Origin: JAEUMY01 sp033764435
GTDB taxonomy: Bacteria; Pseudomonadota; Gammaproteobacteria; Burkholderiales; Usitatibacteraceae
NCBI GenBank assembly: GCA_033764435.1
Contig: JANRIX010000007.1
Span: forward strand, 1-64,000
Length of the DNA: 64,000 nt
Reading direction: 5' to 3'
Part shown: one piece after another, positions 1-8,849 of the stretch
Position numbering within the stretch: position 1 is the stretch's first letter
Layout of the letters: the number at the start of each line of letters is the position of its first letter
Position numbers and translations under genes: made by a program
The notes under the pieces: generated by a model
The model's database searches: none
Told to the model about the DNA's origin: nothing
The model's input: only the letters and a program-made list of their open reading frames with translations

Positions 1-1664
1 TCACGTGGCGCGATCCTGAAAATGTCGCGATCGACGACGATGAAGTCGGCCCACTTGCCCGGTTCCAGCGAGCCCAGCACATCCTCCTGATGTGCGGCCC
101 ATGCAGCGTCGAGCGTGAAGCAGCGCAGGGCCTCCTTCAGCGTCATGGCTTCGTTGGCGTACCAGCCGCCCTGGGGCTGGTCCTTGTCGTCCTGGCGCGT
201 CACCGCCGCGTGCAAACCCAGGAACGGATTAGCCGGCTCCACCGGAAAATCAGAGCCACAGGCGATGCGCGCGCCGGACTTGAGCAGGCTGCGCCAGGCG
301 TACGCTCCCTTGATGCGCTCGGCGCCGACGCGGGCCTCTGCCATGTTCTTGTCAGATGTGGCGTGAATGGGCTGCATCGACGGGATGATGCCCAGGGCGG
401 CGAAGCGCGCGATGTCATCAGGTGCGATGACTTGCGCATGTTCGATGCGATGGCGCTTGTCCTTGATCGGGTATTGATCCGAGAGTGCTGCGAAGGCGTT
501 CAGCAGTTGCCGATTGGCGGCGTCGCCGATGGCATGCGCCGCGACCTGGTATCCGGCCTTGATCACCCTCTCCAGATCGGCGCGCATCAGCGCATCGCTC
601 TTGAACAGCAGACCGTGCGATGCCGGCGCATCACTGTACGGCGCCAGCATGGCGGCCCCGCGACTGCCCAGTGCGCCATCGGAAAAAAGCTTCACGGCGC
701 GCAGCGCGTAGCGATCGCTGCTCTCCGTCTTAGGCGGCCCCGTCCGGGTGAGCGTGTCAAAGACCGGGCCTGCGCCGGCAATGGCGCCATACACGCGTGT
801 GGTGAGCAGCCCCTGTTGCGAATATTCGCGATACAGCGCGTCAGTCTCCACGTTGACGCCCATGTCGTGCACCGACGTGAGACCCACTGAGCGCAAGTGC
901 GTGAGCACGGCATCGAGCGCGGCGCGATTCTCCGCTTCAGACAATGGCGGCATCTGACGCTCGATCAATCCCATCGCGGCATCGATGAGCACGCCGGTCG
1001 CGTCGCCCTTCGCATCGCGTTCGATGCGACCACCCGGCGGGTCAGGCGTGTCGCGGGTGATGGCCGCGCGTTGCAGCGCCAGCGTGTTCGCCCAGCCCGC
1101 GTGACCATCAACGCGCCGCAACCAGACGGGCCGGTCCTTCACCACCGCGTCCAACTCGGCCGCGGTGGGGAATCGGCCGAGTTTCCAGACTTCCTGGTTC
1201 CAGCCGCGTCCGCGAATCCAGGCCGCATCAGGGTGCTTGCGCGAATATTCGCTGATGACGCGTTGCGCGTCCTGCAGTGTTGCCGTGCCGCGCAGATCGA
1301 GCGCGGAGAGCGCAACACCCTGGCCCATGACGTGGCCGTGCGCATCGATCAGCCCCGGCAGCACCGTGCGGGCCCTGCCGTCAATGCGAGTCGCGCCAGC
1401 GCCCTGCTTGCGCGCCACATCGCGCGCGCCGGCGAAGATCACCTTGCCAGCCGCATCAATCAGGAGCGCCTGGAACCGAATCAGCTCACCCGCCGCGTTC
1501 AAGGTGTAGCCATTGACATTGTCGATCAGTGTGATCGGTCCCGATCCTGCGGCCACCGTTGCGCGAGTCTGCTGCGCCATCCCGAGGGTATGAACGGCCA
1601 GCAACAGGGCGGCAACGCAAGCGCGCAGGATGGGACGTGGCGATGCATGAACGTGATGGCACAT
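1..1664 (-). CDS. exported amidohydrolase, YtcJ-like (Amidohydro_3), partial
   Basis: Reads right to left from an ATG at 1664 and runs off the window start, so the last residues are missing. The N-terminus (MCHHVHASPRPILRACV, then a hydrophobic stretch ending in MAQQ) looks like a signal peptide. The beta-sandwich start is followed by LPGLIDAHGHV, the metal-binding HxH region of the amidohydrolase superfamily. Further on come a histidine-rich HRIEHAQVI and the late family motif ACGSDFPVEPANP. About 555 codons are visible, nearly the whole family length. Members hydrolyse amide or carbamate-like bonds; the substrate cannot be told from sequence. Two copies of the 12-bp palindrome lie inside the gene, reading REYSQ and SEYSR. 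Confidence 0.85.
   Translation of the reverse strand, partial: MCHHVHASPRPILRACVAALLLAVHTLGMAQQTRATVAAGSGPITLIDNVNGYTLNAAGELIRFQALLIDAAGKVIFAGARDVARKQGAGATRIDGRARTVLPGLIDAHGHVMGQGVALSALDLRGTATLQDAQRVISEYSRKHPDAAWIRGRGWNQEVWKLGRFPTAAELDAVVKDRPVWLRRVDGHAGWANTLALQRAAITRDTPDPPGGRIERDAKGDATGVLIDAAMGLIERQMPPLSEAENRAALDAVLTHLRSVGLTSVHDMGVNVETDALYREYSQQGLLTTRVYGAIAGAGPVFDTLTRTGPPKTESSDRYALRAVKLFSDGALGSRGAAMLAPYSDAPASHGLLFKSDALMRADLERVIKAGYQVAAHAIGDAANRQLLNAFAALSDQYPIKDKRHRIEHAQVIAPDDIARFAALGIIPSMQPIHATSDKNMAEARVGAERIKGAYAWRSLLKSGARIACGSDFPVEPANPFLGLHAAVTRQDDKDQPQGGWYANEAMTLKEALRCFTLDAAWAAHQEDVLGSLEPGKWADFIVVDRDIFRIAPR
818..829. repeat. palindrome GCGAATATTCGC, copy 1
   Basis: Exact 12-mer inside the amidohydrolase gene; read there in the GAA TAT TCG phase as REYSQ. 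Confidence 0.9.
1241..1252. repeat. palindrome GCGAATATTCGC, copy 2
   Basis: Exact 12-mer inside the amidohydrolase gene, 423 bp from the previous copy; read as SEYSR. Confidence 0.9.
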
Positions 1665-1952
1665 GGCTGTGACGACGGATCAATGATGATCGATGGCGAA
1701 GGATGCTGCCGATTCTAGCCGCAAGCCACTTGCGCGCGACTCGGGGAATGTCGCCAGCATCCATCACGGGTTCCACCCATGCGGAATCGGGAAGAACCCG
1801 AATGTTCCGCTTGTCGCCCGGCCGCTAAAGTGGGGCCAAGTCCGCTCGCCCCCAATGCAGCAGTACCAGATGGCACGTTTCAGGGGCGGCGCGCCGGACA
1901 CTGACCTGCTTGCAAGTTCTTTCAATCCTCCCTAGAGCAAGACGAGCCCGCC

Positions 1953-3215
1953 ATGACAGCACCGGTCCGAACCAACGATCTCTCCATCCGCGCCGCCGTG
2001 CGCGCCTATGTCGGCCTCAACATGCTGGCGACTGCGCTGCTGGCCTTTGCCTGGCAGTACGGCGCCAACGAAACAGCCGCGCTGTGGCAAACCGAGCTCG
2101 GCCCGCGGACCATTGGCCTCATCGCATTGGGTGTGCTGCTGTTCGCCCAGATGCTGGGCGCGCGCTTCCTCCTCCGCCACATCTCCAGCCGCATAGAGTT
2201 GCTGGCGGACGCAGCGGAGTCGCTGCAGTCGGGCGACTGCGATCTCACCAGGCGCCTGCCGAAACTTTCCGGGGGGCTGGGCAGGCTGACCCAGGCCCTG
2301 AACGGTTTCGTCGCGCAACTGCAGGCATTGGTGATCGAGATCACTTCACGCGCGGGCAACATCGCGGGTGCCGCGAGCCAGGTGAGCCAGGGCAGTCTCG
2401 ATCTGTCATCGCGCACCGAGCAACAGGCCTCGACGCTGGAGGAAACAGCATCCAGCATGGAGCAGTTCACCCAATCGATGCGCCAGATTGCCGACGGCAC
2501 ACGCGAGGCCAGCAAACTGGCTGACGCAGCGGTGCAGGCGGCCGGCCGCGGCGGCGACGTGGCCATACGGGCTGCGACCCAGATGGAAGCAGCCAAGGAA
2601 AGCTCGGCGCAAATCGGCTCCATCGCCGCCGTGATCGACAGCCTGGCCTTCCAAACCAATATCCTGGCCCTCAACGCGGCGGTTGAAGCCGCCCGCGCCG
2701 GCGCGCAGGGCCGTGGGTTCGCGGTCGTCGCGGGCGAGGTGCGTGCATTGGCGCAAAAGAGTGCCGAGTCCGCCCGCGAGGTGAAGTCCCTGATCCAGGA
2801 CGCCACAACGCGAGTCGAGACGGGCGCGCAACTGGCCAACGAGGCGGGCGCCGCCATCCCGCAAGTCGTGGACGCCATCCGGGAAGCCGCACGCATCATC
2901 GAGACCATCGCCGTCACCACGCGCGAGCAGACAGCGAGCATTGAGCAGGTCAACCGCGCCATTTCCCAGATGGAGCTCGCCACCCAGCAGAACGCGGCCC
3001 TGGTCGAAGAAACCAGTGCGGCGGCGGATGCCATGCGGGAGCAGGCGGATCAGTTGAATCGGTTGGTGGGGCGGTTTCGTGTGGCGGGGCCGACTGCGGA
3101 ACATGTGGCTATTGCGCGGCCGGCTAGATCTCGTCAGGCCGGTTCGTCCGCCGCGTCCTCAAAGTCACCCGCACCGCCCCCACGGCTTGTGCCGGCGCTC
3201 GCCGCGCGAAGATGA
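1953..3215 (+). CDS. methyl-accepting chemotaxis protein
   Basis: A 420-residue chemoreceptor. Two membrane segments (about residues 23-40 and 53-72) are separated by only some 15 residues, so there is no room for a periplasmic ligand-binding domain; it probably senses membrane, cytoplasmic or redox signals, or depends on a partner. A HAMP-like segment with DCDLTRRLP follows. The long cytoplasmic coiled coil carries the conserved hairpin (NILALNAAVEAARAG, then GRGFAVVAGEVRALAQ), which contacts CheA and CheW. The tail after residue 370 is low-complexity and rich in Ala, Pro and Ser. It stands alone: no other chemotaxis gene is in the window. The divergent neighbour is the amidohydrolase, 288 bp away. 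Confidence 0.93.
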   Translation: MTAPVRTNDLSIRAAVRAYVGLNMLATALLAFAWQYGANETAALWQTELGPRTIGLIALGVLLFAQMLGARFLLRHISSRIELLADAAESLQSGDCDLTRRLPKLSGGLGRLTQALNGFVAQLQALVIEITSRAGNIAGAASQVSQGSLDLSSRTEQQASTLEETASSMEQFTQSMRQIADGTREASKLADAAVQAAGRGGDVAIRAATQMEAAKESSAQIGSIAAVIDSLAFQTNILALNAAVEAARAGAQGRGFAVVAGEVRALAQKSAESAREVKSLIQDATTRVETGAQLANEAGAAIPQVVDAIREAARIIETIAVTTREQTASIEQVNRAISQMELATQQNAALVEETSAAADAMREQADQLNRLVGRFRVAGPTAEHVAIARPARSRQAGSSAASSKSPAPPPRLVPALAARR

Positions 3216-3248
3216 AGCGCCTGCCCAAATGTCCTCCCAGAAATGCAC

Positions 3249-3279
3249 AAAGCCCTGCAGGAAAAACCTGCAGGGCTTT
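3249..3279. terminator. hairpin between MCP gene and tRNA-Lys
   Basis: Perfect 13-bp stem AAAGCCCTGCAGG with a 5-nt loop of A. It lies between the converging MCP gene and tRNA-Lys, so it may stop transcription from both sides; the U-tract is only three bases either way. Confidence 0.7.
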
Positions 3280-3283
3280 GAAT

Positions 3284-3359
3284 TGGTAGGACGTACTGGA
3301 TTCGAACCAGTGACCAACGGATTAAAAGTCCGCTGCTCTACCAGCTGAGCTAACGTCCC
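3284..3359 (-). tRNA. tRNA-Lys (UUU anticodon)
   Basis: The minus strand folds as a complete cloverleaf of 76 nt including an encoded CCA. The acceptor stem pairs GGGACGT with ACGTCCT. The D-arm has AGCTCAGCTGGTAGAGC, the anticodon loop is CTTTTAA with anticodon TTT, and the T-arm has GGTTCGAACC. It sits alone, upstream on the same strand as the palindromic terminator. Confidence 0.97.
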
Positions 3360-3453
3360 AAATTCCGGCAACCGACCCCGGAAAGCCCGAAATTATAGCG
3401 GAATCCGGAATCCCGGGTCAAACCTGTTTTGCAAAGCGGGCGTAAACCGGGAC

Positions 3454-4575
3454 TCAGCCCTCACGCATCAGTCGCCAGTACTGATATTTGAGCGTGGCCA
3501 CACAGCCCGCCATGATGCCGGCCAAGGCGATGAAGGAGCCCAACGCCAGCGTGGACACGCCCGTCACACCCTGCCCGATGGTGCAGCCCATGGCGGTGAC
3601 GCCGCCGAAGCCCATGAGCACCCCGCCGATGATGTGATTGCGCAGGTCACTCACCTGGGTGAAGCCTTCGGCACGCCATGAGCGCGTCGCCAACGAATAG
3701 ACCAGCGCGCCGGCGAAGAGGCCCAGCACCGTGGCAATGCCGAACGTGAGGCCAAGCGACTTGTCGCTCCACAACATGAGCAACTCAAGGATGAACGCGT
3801 AGGGTGCCACGAAGGTCATGGACTCCAGCGTGCGGCTGTTGGTCCCGAAGTAAACCGTCTCCAGCGTGTCCGGATTCTCCCCGTAGCCGATATGGCCGGT
3901 GACGTACCAGCCCAGCGTGACCGCCAATCCCCAGGCGGTTCCGGCGAGGATGCCATCGACGTTGTGGCGGAACTCGCGGTCCTTGAAGATGAAAGCGAAG
4001 AGCCCCAGCGCAATCAGCCCGGAGACAATGAGGAACCCTTGCTTGCGATCGAGCCCGAATGCGGATTGCAGCAGCGTGGGGATGTCCTGTGTCGGCACAC
4101 CGCGGCCGGCGAGATCCACTGCGGCCAGATCAACCGAGTTGATGCGCCACACGCCGAACAGGCCGCGCATGGTCATGTAGGCACTGATGGCGAGGAACAC
4201 AAACACGATGATGGACTTGGCATTGCCGCTGCCCATGCGGAGCAGCGTCTTGCTGCCACAGCCTGACGCCAGCGTCATGCCGATGCCGAACAGCACGCCG
4301 CCCACGGCGTAGGAAAGCCAGGTGAAATTCGGTCGCGTGTAGAACGCCTTGCCCAGATCGATGAGTCCGGCGTGGTGCAACGCCTGCGTGCCGACGATGG
4401 CCACCGCAATGGCCAGCAGCCACATGCGCATGCGCCCCCAGTCACCCATGTTGACGATGTCCGACAGCGCGCCCAGGGTGCAGAAGTTGCTGCGCTGGGA
4501 CAAAGCGCCCACCACGAACGCGGCGGCAAAGCCGGCGGCGACGACAGTGTGAGTGAGGGAGAGCGTGGTGGACAC
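3454..4575 (-). CDS. YeeE/YedE-family sulfur compound transporter
   Basis: A 373-residue polytopic inner-membrane protein with about nine hydrophobic helices. It has the conserved cysteine motifs of thiosulfate transporters of the YeeE (TsuA) type: SNFCTLGALSDI near residue 30, GMTLASGCGSKTL near residue 105, and AMGCTIGQGVTGVSTL near residue 335. Family members import thiosulfate or related sulfur for assimilation or oxidation. It is transcribed alone; an inverted repeat ATTAG-N6-CTAAA lies 68 nt upstream and is matched upstream of the sulfide dehydrogenase genes near 19 kb, suggesting joint control by sulfur. Thiosulfate specificity is inference. Confidence 0.88.
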   Translation of the reverse strand: MSTTLSLTHTVVAAGFAAAFVVGALSQRSNFCTLGALSDIVNMGDWGRMRMWLLAIAVAIVGTQALHHAGLIDLGKAFYTRPNFTWLSYAVGGVLFGIGMTLASGCGSKTLLRMGSGNAKSIIVFVFLAISAYMTMRGLFGVWRINSVDLAAVDLAGRGVPTQDIPTLLQSAFGLDRKQGFLIVSGLIALGLFAFIFKDREFRHNVDGILAGTAWGLAVTLGWYVTGHIGYGENPDTLETVYFGTNSRTLESMTFVAPYAFILELLMLWSDKSLGLTFGIATVLGLFAGALVYSLATRSWRAEGFTQVSDLRNHIIGGVLMGFGGVTAMGCTIGQGVTGVSTLALGSFIALAGIMAGCVATLKYQYWRLMREG

Positions 4576-4643
4576 GATAAGACTTCGATTCAGGTGGCAA
4601 GACGGAACGACATTTTAGTCGCGCCGCGCCCAGCCAGCCTTGC

Positions 4644-4659
4644 ATTAGCCGTGGCTAAA
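4644..4659. promoter_or_regulatory. putative operator upstream of the yeeE-type gene
   Basis: Inverted repeat ATTAGCCGTGGCTAAA, 68 nt before the start codon. It shares the form ATTAG-N6-CTAAW with the site before the cytochrome/flavoprotein pair at 19115-19130. The regulator is unknown. Confidence 0.5.
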
Positions 4660-4694
4660 GCATTTACCCGCAGCGCAGGGATGAAGCTACCGTG

Positions 4695-5378
4695 TCAGGC
4701 GACGTAGCGGGTGGGATCAGGAACGCCGGCGCGCTCGAAGCCTTCGCGGCGGAGGCGACAGGCATCGCACCGGCCGCAGGCACGCCCCTGATCATCGGCC
4801 TGGTAACACGAGACCGTGCCGGTGTAGTCCACGCCCAGCCGCCGCCCTTCGCGGATGATGTCCGCCTTGGACAGCCCGATGATGGGCGTTTCGATGGCAA
4901 TGGCCGCCCCCTCCACGCCGATCTTGGTCGCCAGGCGCGCCATCTGCTGGAAGGCGGCGAAGTATTCCGGCCGGCAGTCGGGGTAGCCGGAGTAGTCGAC
5001 TGCATTGGCGCCACAGAAAATCGCATCGGCCTTGAGCACCTCGGCCCAGCCCAGCGCCAGCGACAGCATGATGGTGTTGCGCGCCGGCACGTAGGTCACC
5101 GGAATGCCGGCGCTGGCTTCGGTGGGCACGCGAATATTCGCATCGGTGAGCGCGGAACCGCCCCAGCCGGAAAGATCCACCCGCACCACGCGGTGCTCCA
5201 CCGCACCCTGCGCCAGCGCGACTGCGCGCGCGGCGTCCAGCTCGGCACGGTGACGCTGGCCATAGTCGACCGAGAGCGCGTGGCAGGTGAATCCGCGTTC
5301 GCGGGCGATGGCGAGCGTGGTGGCGGAGTCGAGCCCGCCCGAAACGAGTACAACCGCGCGTTTCATGTCGGCACTCAT
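4695..5378 (-). CDS. queC: 7-cyano-7-deazaguanine synthase
   Basis: Converts 7-carboxy-7-deazaguanine to preQ0 with ATP and ammonia, in queuosine synthesis. A 227-residue protein. The N-terminal PP-loop motif is VVLVSGGLDSATTLA. Middle motifs are PARNTIMLSLALGWAE and CGANAVDYSGYPDC. The C-terminus has the zinc site CGRCDACRLRREGF with an upstream CYQ. The chosen ATG overlaps the queE stop by 4 bp; a second ATG (MKRAVVL) 12 nt later is also possible. It ends the long tol-que gene series. The palindrome at 5130 falls between beta-strands and reads DANIRV. Confidence 0.95.
   Translation of the reverse strand: MSADMKRAVVLVSGGLDSATTLAIARERGFTCHALSVDYGQRHRAELDAARAVALAQGAVEHRVVRVDLSGWGGSALTDANIRVPTEASAGIPVTYVPARNTIMLSLALGWAEVLKADAIFCGANAVDYSGYPDCRPEYFAAFQQMARLATKIGVEGAAIAIETPIIGLSKADIIREGRRLGVDYTGTVSCYQADDQGRACGRCDACRLRREGFERAGVPDPTRYVA
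5130..5141. repeat. palindrome GCGAATATTCGC, copy 3
   Basis: Exact 12-mer in queC; phase GCG AAT ATT CGC, read DANIRV. Confidence 0.9.
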
Positions 5379-6100
5379 CGACCGCGCTGCTCGCCCCAGA
5401 GAATCTTGTGCAACTGCACCTGCATGCGCACCGGCAGCTTGTCGCGCAGGATCCACGCTGCAAGATCAGCCGGCTTCACATCGGCATGGCTCGGCGAGAA
5501 GAGCACGGGGCATTTGTCCGCCAGCGAATATTCGCGAAGGATATCGCGGGCCCACGCGTAATCTGCCTCGCTGCACAACACGAACTTGACCTCGTCGTGC
5601 GACGTGACCAGCGCCATGTTCTCCCAGCGATTCTTGTCCACCTCGCCTGAACCGGGCGTCTTGATGTCCACGATGCGCGAAACGCGGGTGTCGACCTCGC
5701 TGATGTCCAGCGCGCCAGAAGTTTCCAGCGATACCGAGTACCCCGCTTCCACGAGGCGGTTCAACAAGGTGAGGCATGCACGCTGCGCCAGCGGCTCGCC
5801 GCCGGTGACGCACACATAGGGCGTGCCATGCGAGGCGACCTCGGCCATCACATCGTCGATGGCGCGAGTATTGCCTTCGTGGAAAGCGTAGGCCGTATCG
5901 CAGTAGCCGCAGCGCAGCGGGCAACCGGTGAGGCGCACGAACACGGTAGGCAATCCGGTGCGGCTGGTTTCCCCTTGCAGCGAAAGAAAGATTTCGTTGA
6001 TGCGCAGCGTATTGTCGACGCGACTGCCCTCACGAACGAGGGAGGCTTTCTTCCCTTCGGCGGCGCTGAGGACAGCGGCAGGAATCTTGGTGAACAACAT
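5375..6100 (-). CDS. queE: 7-carboxy-7-deazaguanine synthase
   Basis: Radical SAM enzyme making CDG from 6-carboxytetrahydropterin. The motif GCPLRCGYCDTAYAF holds the C-x3-C-x2-C cluster ligands, preceded by INEIFLSLQGE and followed by the SAM-binding VTGGEPLAQ. At 241 residues it carries about 30 extra N-terminal residues before the usual TLRINEIFLSLQGE start. The ATG at 6100 is the only good in-frame start seen, and a copy of the palindrome sits directly upstream of it, where a ribosome binding site would be expected. Overlaps queC by 4 bp. QueD (6-carboxytetrahydropterin synthase) is not in the window. Confidence 0.94.
   Translation of the reverse strand: MLFTKIPAAVLSAAEGKKASLVREGSRVDNTLRINEIFLSLQGETSRTGLPTVFVRLTGCPLRCGYCDTAYAFHEGNTRAIDDVMAEVASHGTPYVCVTGGEPLAQRACLTLLNRLVEAGYSVSLETSGALDISEVDTRVSRIVDIKTPGSGEVDKNRWENMALVTSHDEVKFVLCSEADYAWARDILREYSLADKCPVLFSPSHADVKPADLAAWILRDKLPVRMQVQLHKILWGEQRGR
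5524..5535. repeat. palindrome GCGAATATTCGC, copy 4
   Basis: Exact 12-mer in queE; read as REYSL. Confidence 0.9.
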
Positions 6101-6101
6101 G

Positions 6102-6113
6102 GCGAATATTCGC
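6102..6113. repeat. palindrome GCGAATATTCGC, copy 5 (intergenic)
   Basis: Exact 12-mer in the 18-nt gap between cpoB and queE, one base before the queE ATG. Confidence 0.9.
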
Positions 6114-6118
6114 TTTTA

Positions 6119-6952
6119 CTAACGCCTGAGCGACTGCAACCGCGTGCGCGCCTTGGCGGCGGCCTCGGTGCCGGGATACTTGGCGATGATGTCTTCGAGC
6201 GTGTTGCGCGCCGAACCGGTGTCGGCCTGCTCGATCTGGATGGACCCGATGGCGAGCAATGCATCGGGCAGCTTGTTGGACTCGGGATAGAGCTTGATGA
6301 GGCTTTCCTGCGCCGCCATCGCGTTCTTGTAGTCCTTCAGGTTGAAATGGCTGATGCCGATCCAGTACTGCGCATTCGCGGCTAACGTGCTGCCCGGCCA
6401 GGTCTGCAGGAAGCTGCTGAAGGCTTCGACCGCGCGCGTGTAGTCACCCTTCTTGAACAGGTTCTGCGCCACGTCGTACGCCTTGTTCTCGGCAGCCGGG
6501 TTGGGTGGCGCTGCCGGGCGGCTGTTAGCCGCGGCCACTGCGGCTGGCGTGGCGGCGTCAGTCGTTGCGGCTGGGGTGCCGGCGGTGGCGGCGCCACCAG
6601 GCTTGCCAGTCTCCAGACTGCGGAGGCGTGTGTCGAGGTCGACGTAGAAATCGCGCTGGCGCTTTTGCACCTGTTCGCTTTGGAAATTCAATACTTCAAT
6701 CTGGCCGCGCAGCTTGGCGATCTCGGCATTCAGCATCTCGATCTGCTGCAACAACTGGATGACGCCCAGACTCTTGATCGCCTCGTCGAGCTTGACCAGC
6801 TTGTCGTCGGTCGAGAGCTTCTGGTCGGCGACGACCTTTCTCAATTCGGCAATCTGCCGCCGTGCTTCCTCGTCGTCGAACAGGCCGGCCTGCGCCGGGG
6901 CAGCGAGCCCCAGCGCGGCACAGACCAGCAATCCCGTGAGACGGCGACGCAT
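6119..6952 (-). CDS. cpoB: Tol-Pal system protein CpoB (YbgF)
   Basis: Periplasmic coordinator of outer-membrane constriction and peptidoglycan synthesis. 277 residues: signal peptide to about residue 22 (ending PAQA), then a coiled coil at about 27-95 (EEARRQIAELRKVV onward) that trimerises, a Pro/Ala/Thr-rich linker at about 112-155, and C-terminal TPR repeats from YDVAQNLFKKGDYTRAVEAF to the end. Length and order match YbgF. Three nt downstream of pal on the same strand. Confidence 0.95.
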   Translation of the reverse strand: MRRRLTGLLVCAALGLAAPAQAGLFDDEEARRQIAELRKVVADQKLSTDDKLVKLDEAIKSLGVIQLLQQIEMLNAEIAKLRGQIEVLNFQSEQVQKRQRDFYVDLDTRLRSLETGKPGGAATAGTPAATTDAATPAAVAAANSRPAAPPNPAAENKAYDVAQNLFKKGDYTRAVEAFSSFLQTWPGSTLAANAQYWIGISHFNLKDYKNAMAAQESLIKLYPESNKLPDALLAIGSIQIEQADTGSARNTLEDIIAKYPGTEAAAKARTRLQSLRR

Positions 6953-6955
6953 CAG

Positions 6956-7492
6956 TTACTTCTTGTAGACGATGTCGGCACGACGGTTCTGCGACCAGGC
7001 TGACTCGTCATGGCCGGGTGCCTTCGGCTTCTCTTCGCCGAAGCTGACCGTCTCGATGCGAGCGGCCGGTACACCGACCACCGTCATGATCTGCTTCACG
7101 GCATCGGCACGACGCTGACCCAGGGCAAGGTTGTACTCGCGAGAACCGCGTTCATCCGTGTTGCCTTCCAGCGAGATGCGAGAAGTCGGGTTCTCCATCA
7201 TGAACTTGGCATGCGCCTGGACCAGCGTCTGGCCTTCCGGCTTCACCACGTTGCTGTCGTAGTCGAAGAACACGCTGCGACCCGACAGTACGCCGCCCGG
7301 CTGCGGCTCAACCAGGGAGACTCTGCTGGGCGTGGTCGTGGACGGCGGAGTGGTGGCCGTGGGGGCCGTCGGCGCCGTGGCTTTGGGCGTTTCGGTGACG
7401 GGCGCGGGCGCGTCGGTCTTGGGTGTGCTGCCACACGCCGCGAGCAGCAGCGCTGCCGCGAGGGCCGGAACGATACGATAGGTCTTGTTCAT
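6956..7492 (-). CDS. pal: peptidoglycan-associated lipoprotein Pal
   Basis: Outer-membrane lipoprotein that binds peptidoglycan and TolB. 178 residues from the ATG at 7492, chosen because AAGGAG lies 7 nt upstream and a lipobox (LLLAAC, Cys 20) follows directly; an upstream ATG at 7531 would bury the signal. A Pro/Thr-rich linker leads to an OmpA-like domain with VFFDYDSNVV, SISLEGNTDERGS-type peptidoglycan contact region and GQRRADAVKQ. Sits 85 nt after tolB, the largest gap inside the tol cluster, so it may have its own promoter there. Confidence 0.96.
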   Translation of the reverse strand: MNKTYRIVPALAAALLLAACGSTPKTDAPAPVTETPKATAPTAPTATTPPSTTTPSRVSLVEPQPGGVLSGRSVFFDYDSNVVKPEGQTLVQAHAKFMMENPTSRISLEGNTDERGSREYNLALGQRRADAVKQIMTVVGVPAARIETVSFGEEKPKAPGHDESAWSQNRRADIVYKK

Positions 7493-7577
7493 GCGTTCAC
7501 TCCTTGTAGTGGGGTTGCGTCTGGACTCCAATGAAACAGGCGGCGGCCGAGCTCTCTTGTAGTTATGGTTACAAAGT

Positions 7578-8849
7578 TTACTTCACAAACGGTCCCCAGG
7601 CAGGGTCGCGCACATCGCCACTGGCCGCGGTGAGGCGCTGCTTGACTCGCCCGTCCACCGAAACTGCCGCGAGGCTGCCGCGCCCGCCTGTCGTGGATTC
7701 ATAGAGAATCACCCGCCCATTCGGGGCAAAACTGGGGGACTCGTCGAGCGGGCCATCGGACAGCACAGTGCTTTGTCCGCTGGCAATGTCAAGCAACGCG
7801 ATGCGGAATTTGCCGTCGTCACGCTGCACATAGGCGATGGAACGTCCGTCTGGACTCACCTTCGGCGTCACGTTGTAATTGCCCTCGAATGACAGGCGTT
7901 GCGGCTGCCCGCCGCTCGCCGGCGCGCGATAAATCTGCGGGCCACCGGATCGATCGGAAATGAAGGCGATGAAGCTGCCATCGGCCGCCCAGTCGGCCTC
8001 GGTGTCAATGGCAGCACTTTCAGTGATGCGCCGCGGCGTGCCACCCGTTGCCGGAATGATGTAGATCTGTGATGTGCCATCCTTGGTCAGCGTCACTGCG
8101 AGCTGCTTCCCGTCGGGCGACCAGGCCGGCGCGCTGTTGTTGCCGAAGAAATTGGCGACCGTGCGCCGCTCGCCGGTGGCGAGGTTCTGCACCACCACCG
8201 TGGCCTTCTCGCTCTCGAATGACACGTAGGCAAGGCGAGTCCCGTCCGGCGACCACTTGGGCGAAATGATGGATTGGCCCGACGCCAGCACCGTCTGGGC
8301 GTTGGCACCGTCGGCATCGGCCACCTGCAACTCATAACGCGAGCCACGCTTGATGACATAGGCGATGCGGGTGGAGAACACGCCCTTGTCGCCGGTGAGT
8401 TTCTCGTAGATTTCGTCGGCGATGCGATGCGCGGTGGCGCGCAATTGCGTGGGTTGCACCAGATAGGAAAAGCTCGCCAGCTGCGTCTGGCGGGCCACGT
8501 CGAAGAGCCGGAAGCGCACGTCGACCTGACCACCCGGCGCAGGACGCAGCGAGCCGATCACCAGCGCCTCCGCATTGCGGGCGGTCCAGTCGGCGAAGTT
8601 GACTTCCGACGGCTCGGTGGGCGGCGGCGCGATACCCGTGGCGGGCACCAGACGGAAGAGGCCGGTCCGGGCGAGGTCAGCACTGATTACAGGCGTCACC
8701 GACTGGGTGGCATCCTCGTTGCCGAACGGCACGATGGCCACCGGGATCTGCTTGCCGGCGCTGGTGGTGATATCGATGGTGAGCTGGGCATGAGCCAGCG
8801 TGCAGATGCACCAGAGCAGCACGGCTCCAAATATTCGCAATGACTTCAT
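7578..8849 (-). CDS. tolB: Tol-Pal system protein TolB
   Basis: Periplasmic beta-propeller that links TolA and Pal. 423 residues with a signal peptide ending AHA. The N-terminal domain carries IPVAIVPFGNED and ADLARTGLFRLVP; the six-blade propeller shows repeated WSPDGTRLAYVS, WSPDGKQLAVTL and VSPDGRSIAYVQ units. The start overlaps the tolA stop by 4 bp. A degenerate form of the 12-bp palindrome (9 of 12 bases) lies in the signal-peptide codons at 8827-8838. Confidence 0.97.
   Translation of the reverse strand: MKSLRIFGAVLLWCICTLAHAQLTIDITTSAGKQIPVAIVPFGNEDATQSVTPVISADLARTGLFRLVPATGIAPPPTEPSEVNFADWTARNAEALVIGSLRPAPGGQVDVRFRLFDVARQTQLASFSYLVQPTQLRATAHRIADEIYEKLTGDKGVFSTRIAYVIKRGSRYELQVADADGANAQTVLASGQSIISPKWSPDGTRLAYVSFESEKATVVVQNLATGERRTVANFFGNNSAPAWSPDGKQLAVTLTKDGTSQIYIIPATGGTPRRITESAAIDTEADWAADGSFIAFISDRSGGPQIYRAPASGGQPQRLSFEGNYNVTPKVSPDGRSIAYVQRDDGKFRIALLDIASGQSTVLSDGPLDESPSFAPNGRVILYESTTGGRGSLAAVSVDGRVKQRLTAASGDVRDPAWGPFVK

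Noticed and set aside
897..1718. Plus-strand frames opposite the amidohydrolase
   Set aside because: The minus strand encodes a continuous amidohydrolase with metal motifs; the plus frames show no domain.
3165..3371. Small frame over tRNA-Lys (ending LVTGSNPVRPT-type sequence)
   Set aside because: Translation of the tRNA gene itself, a well-known spurious prediction.
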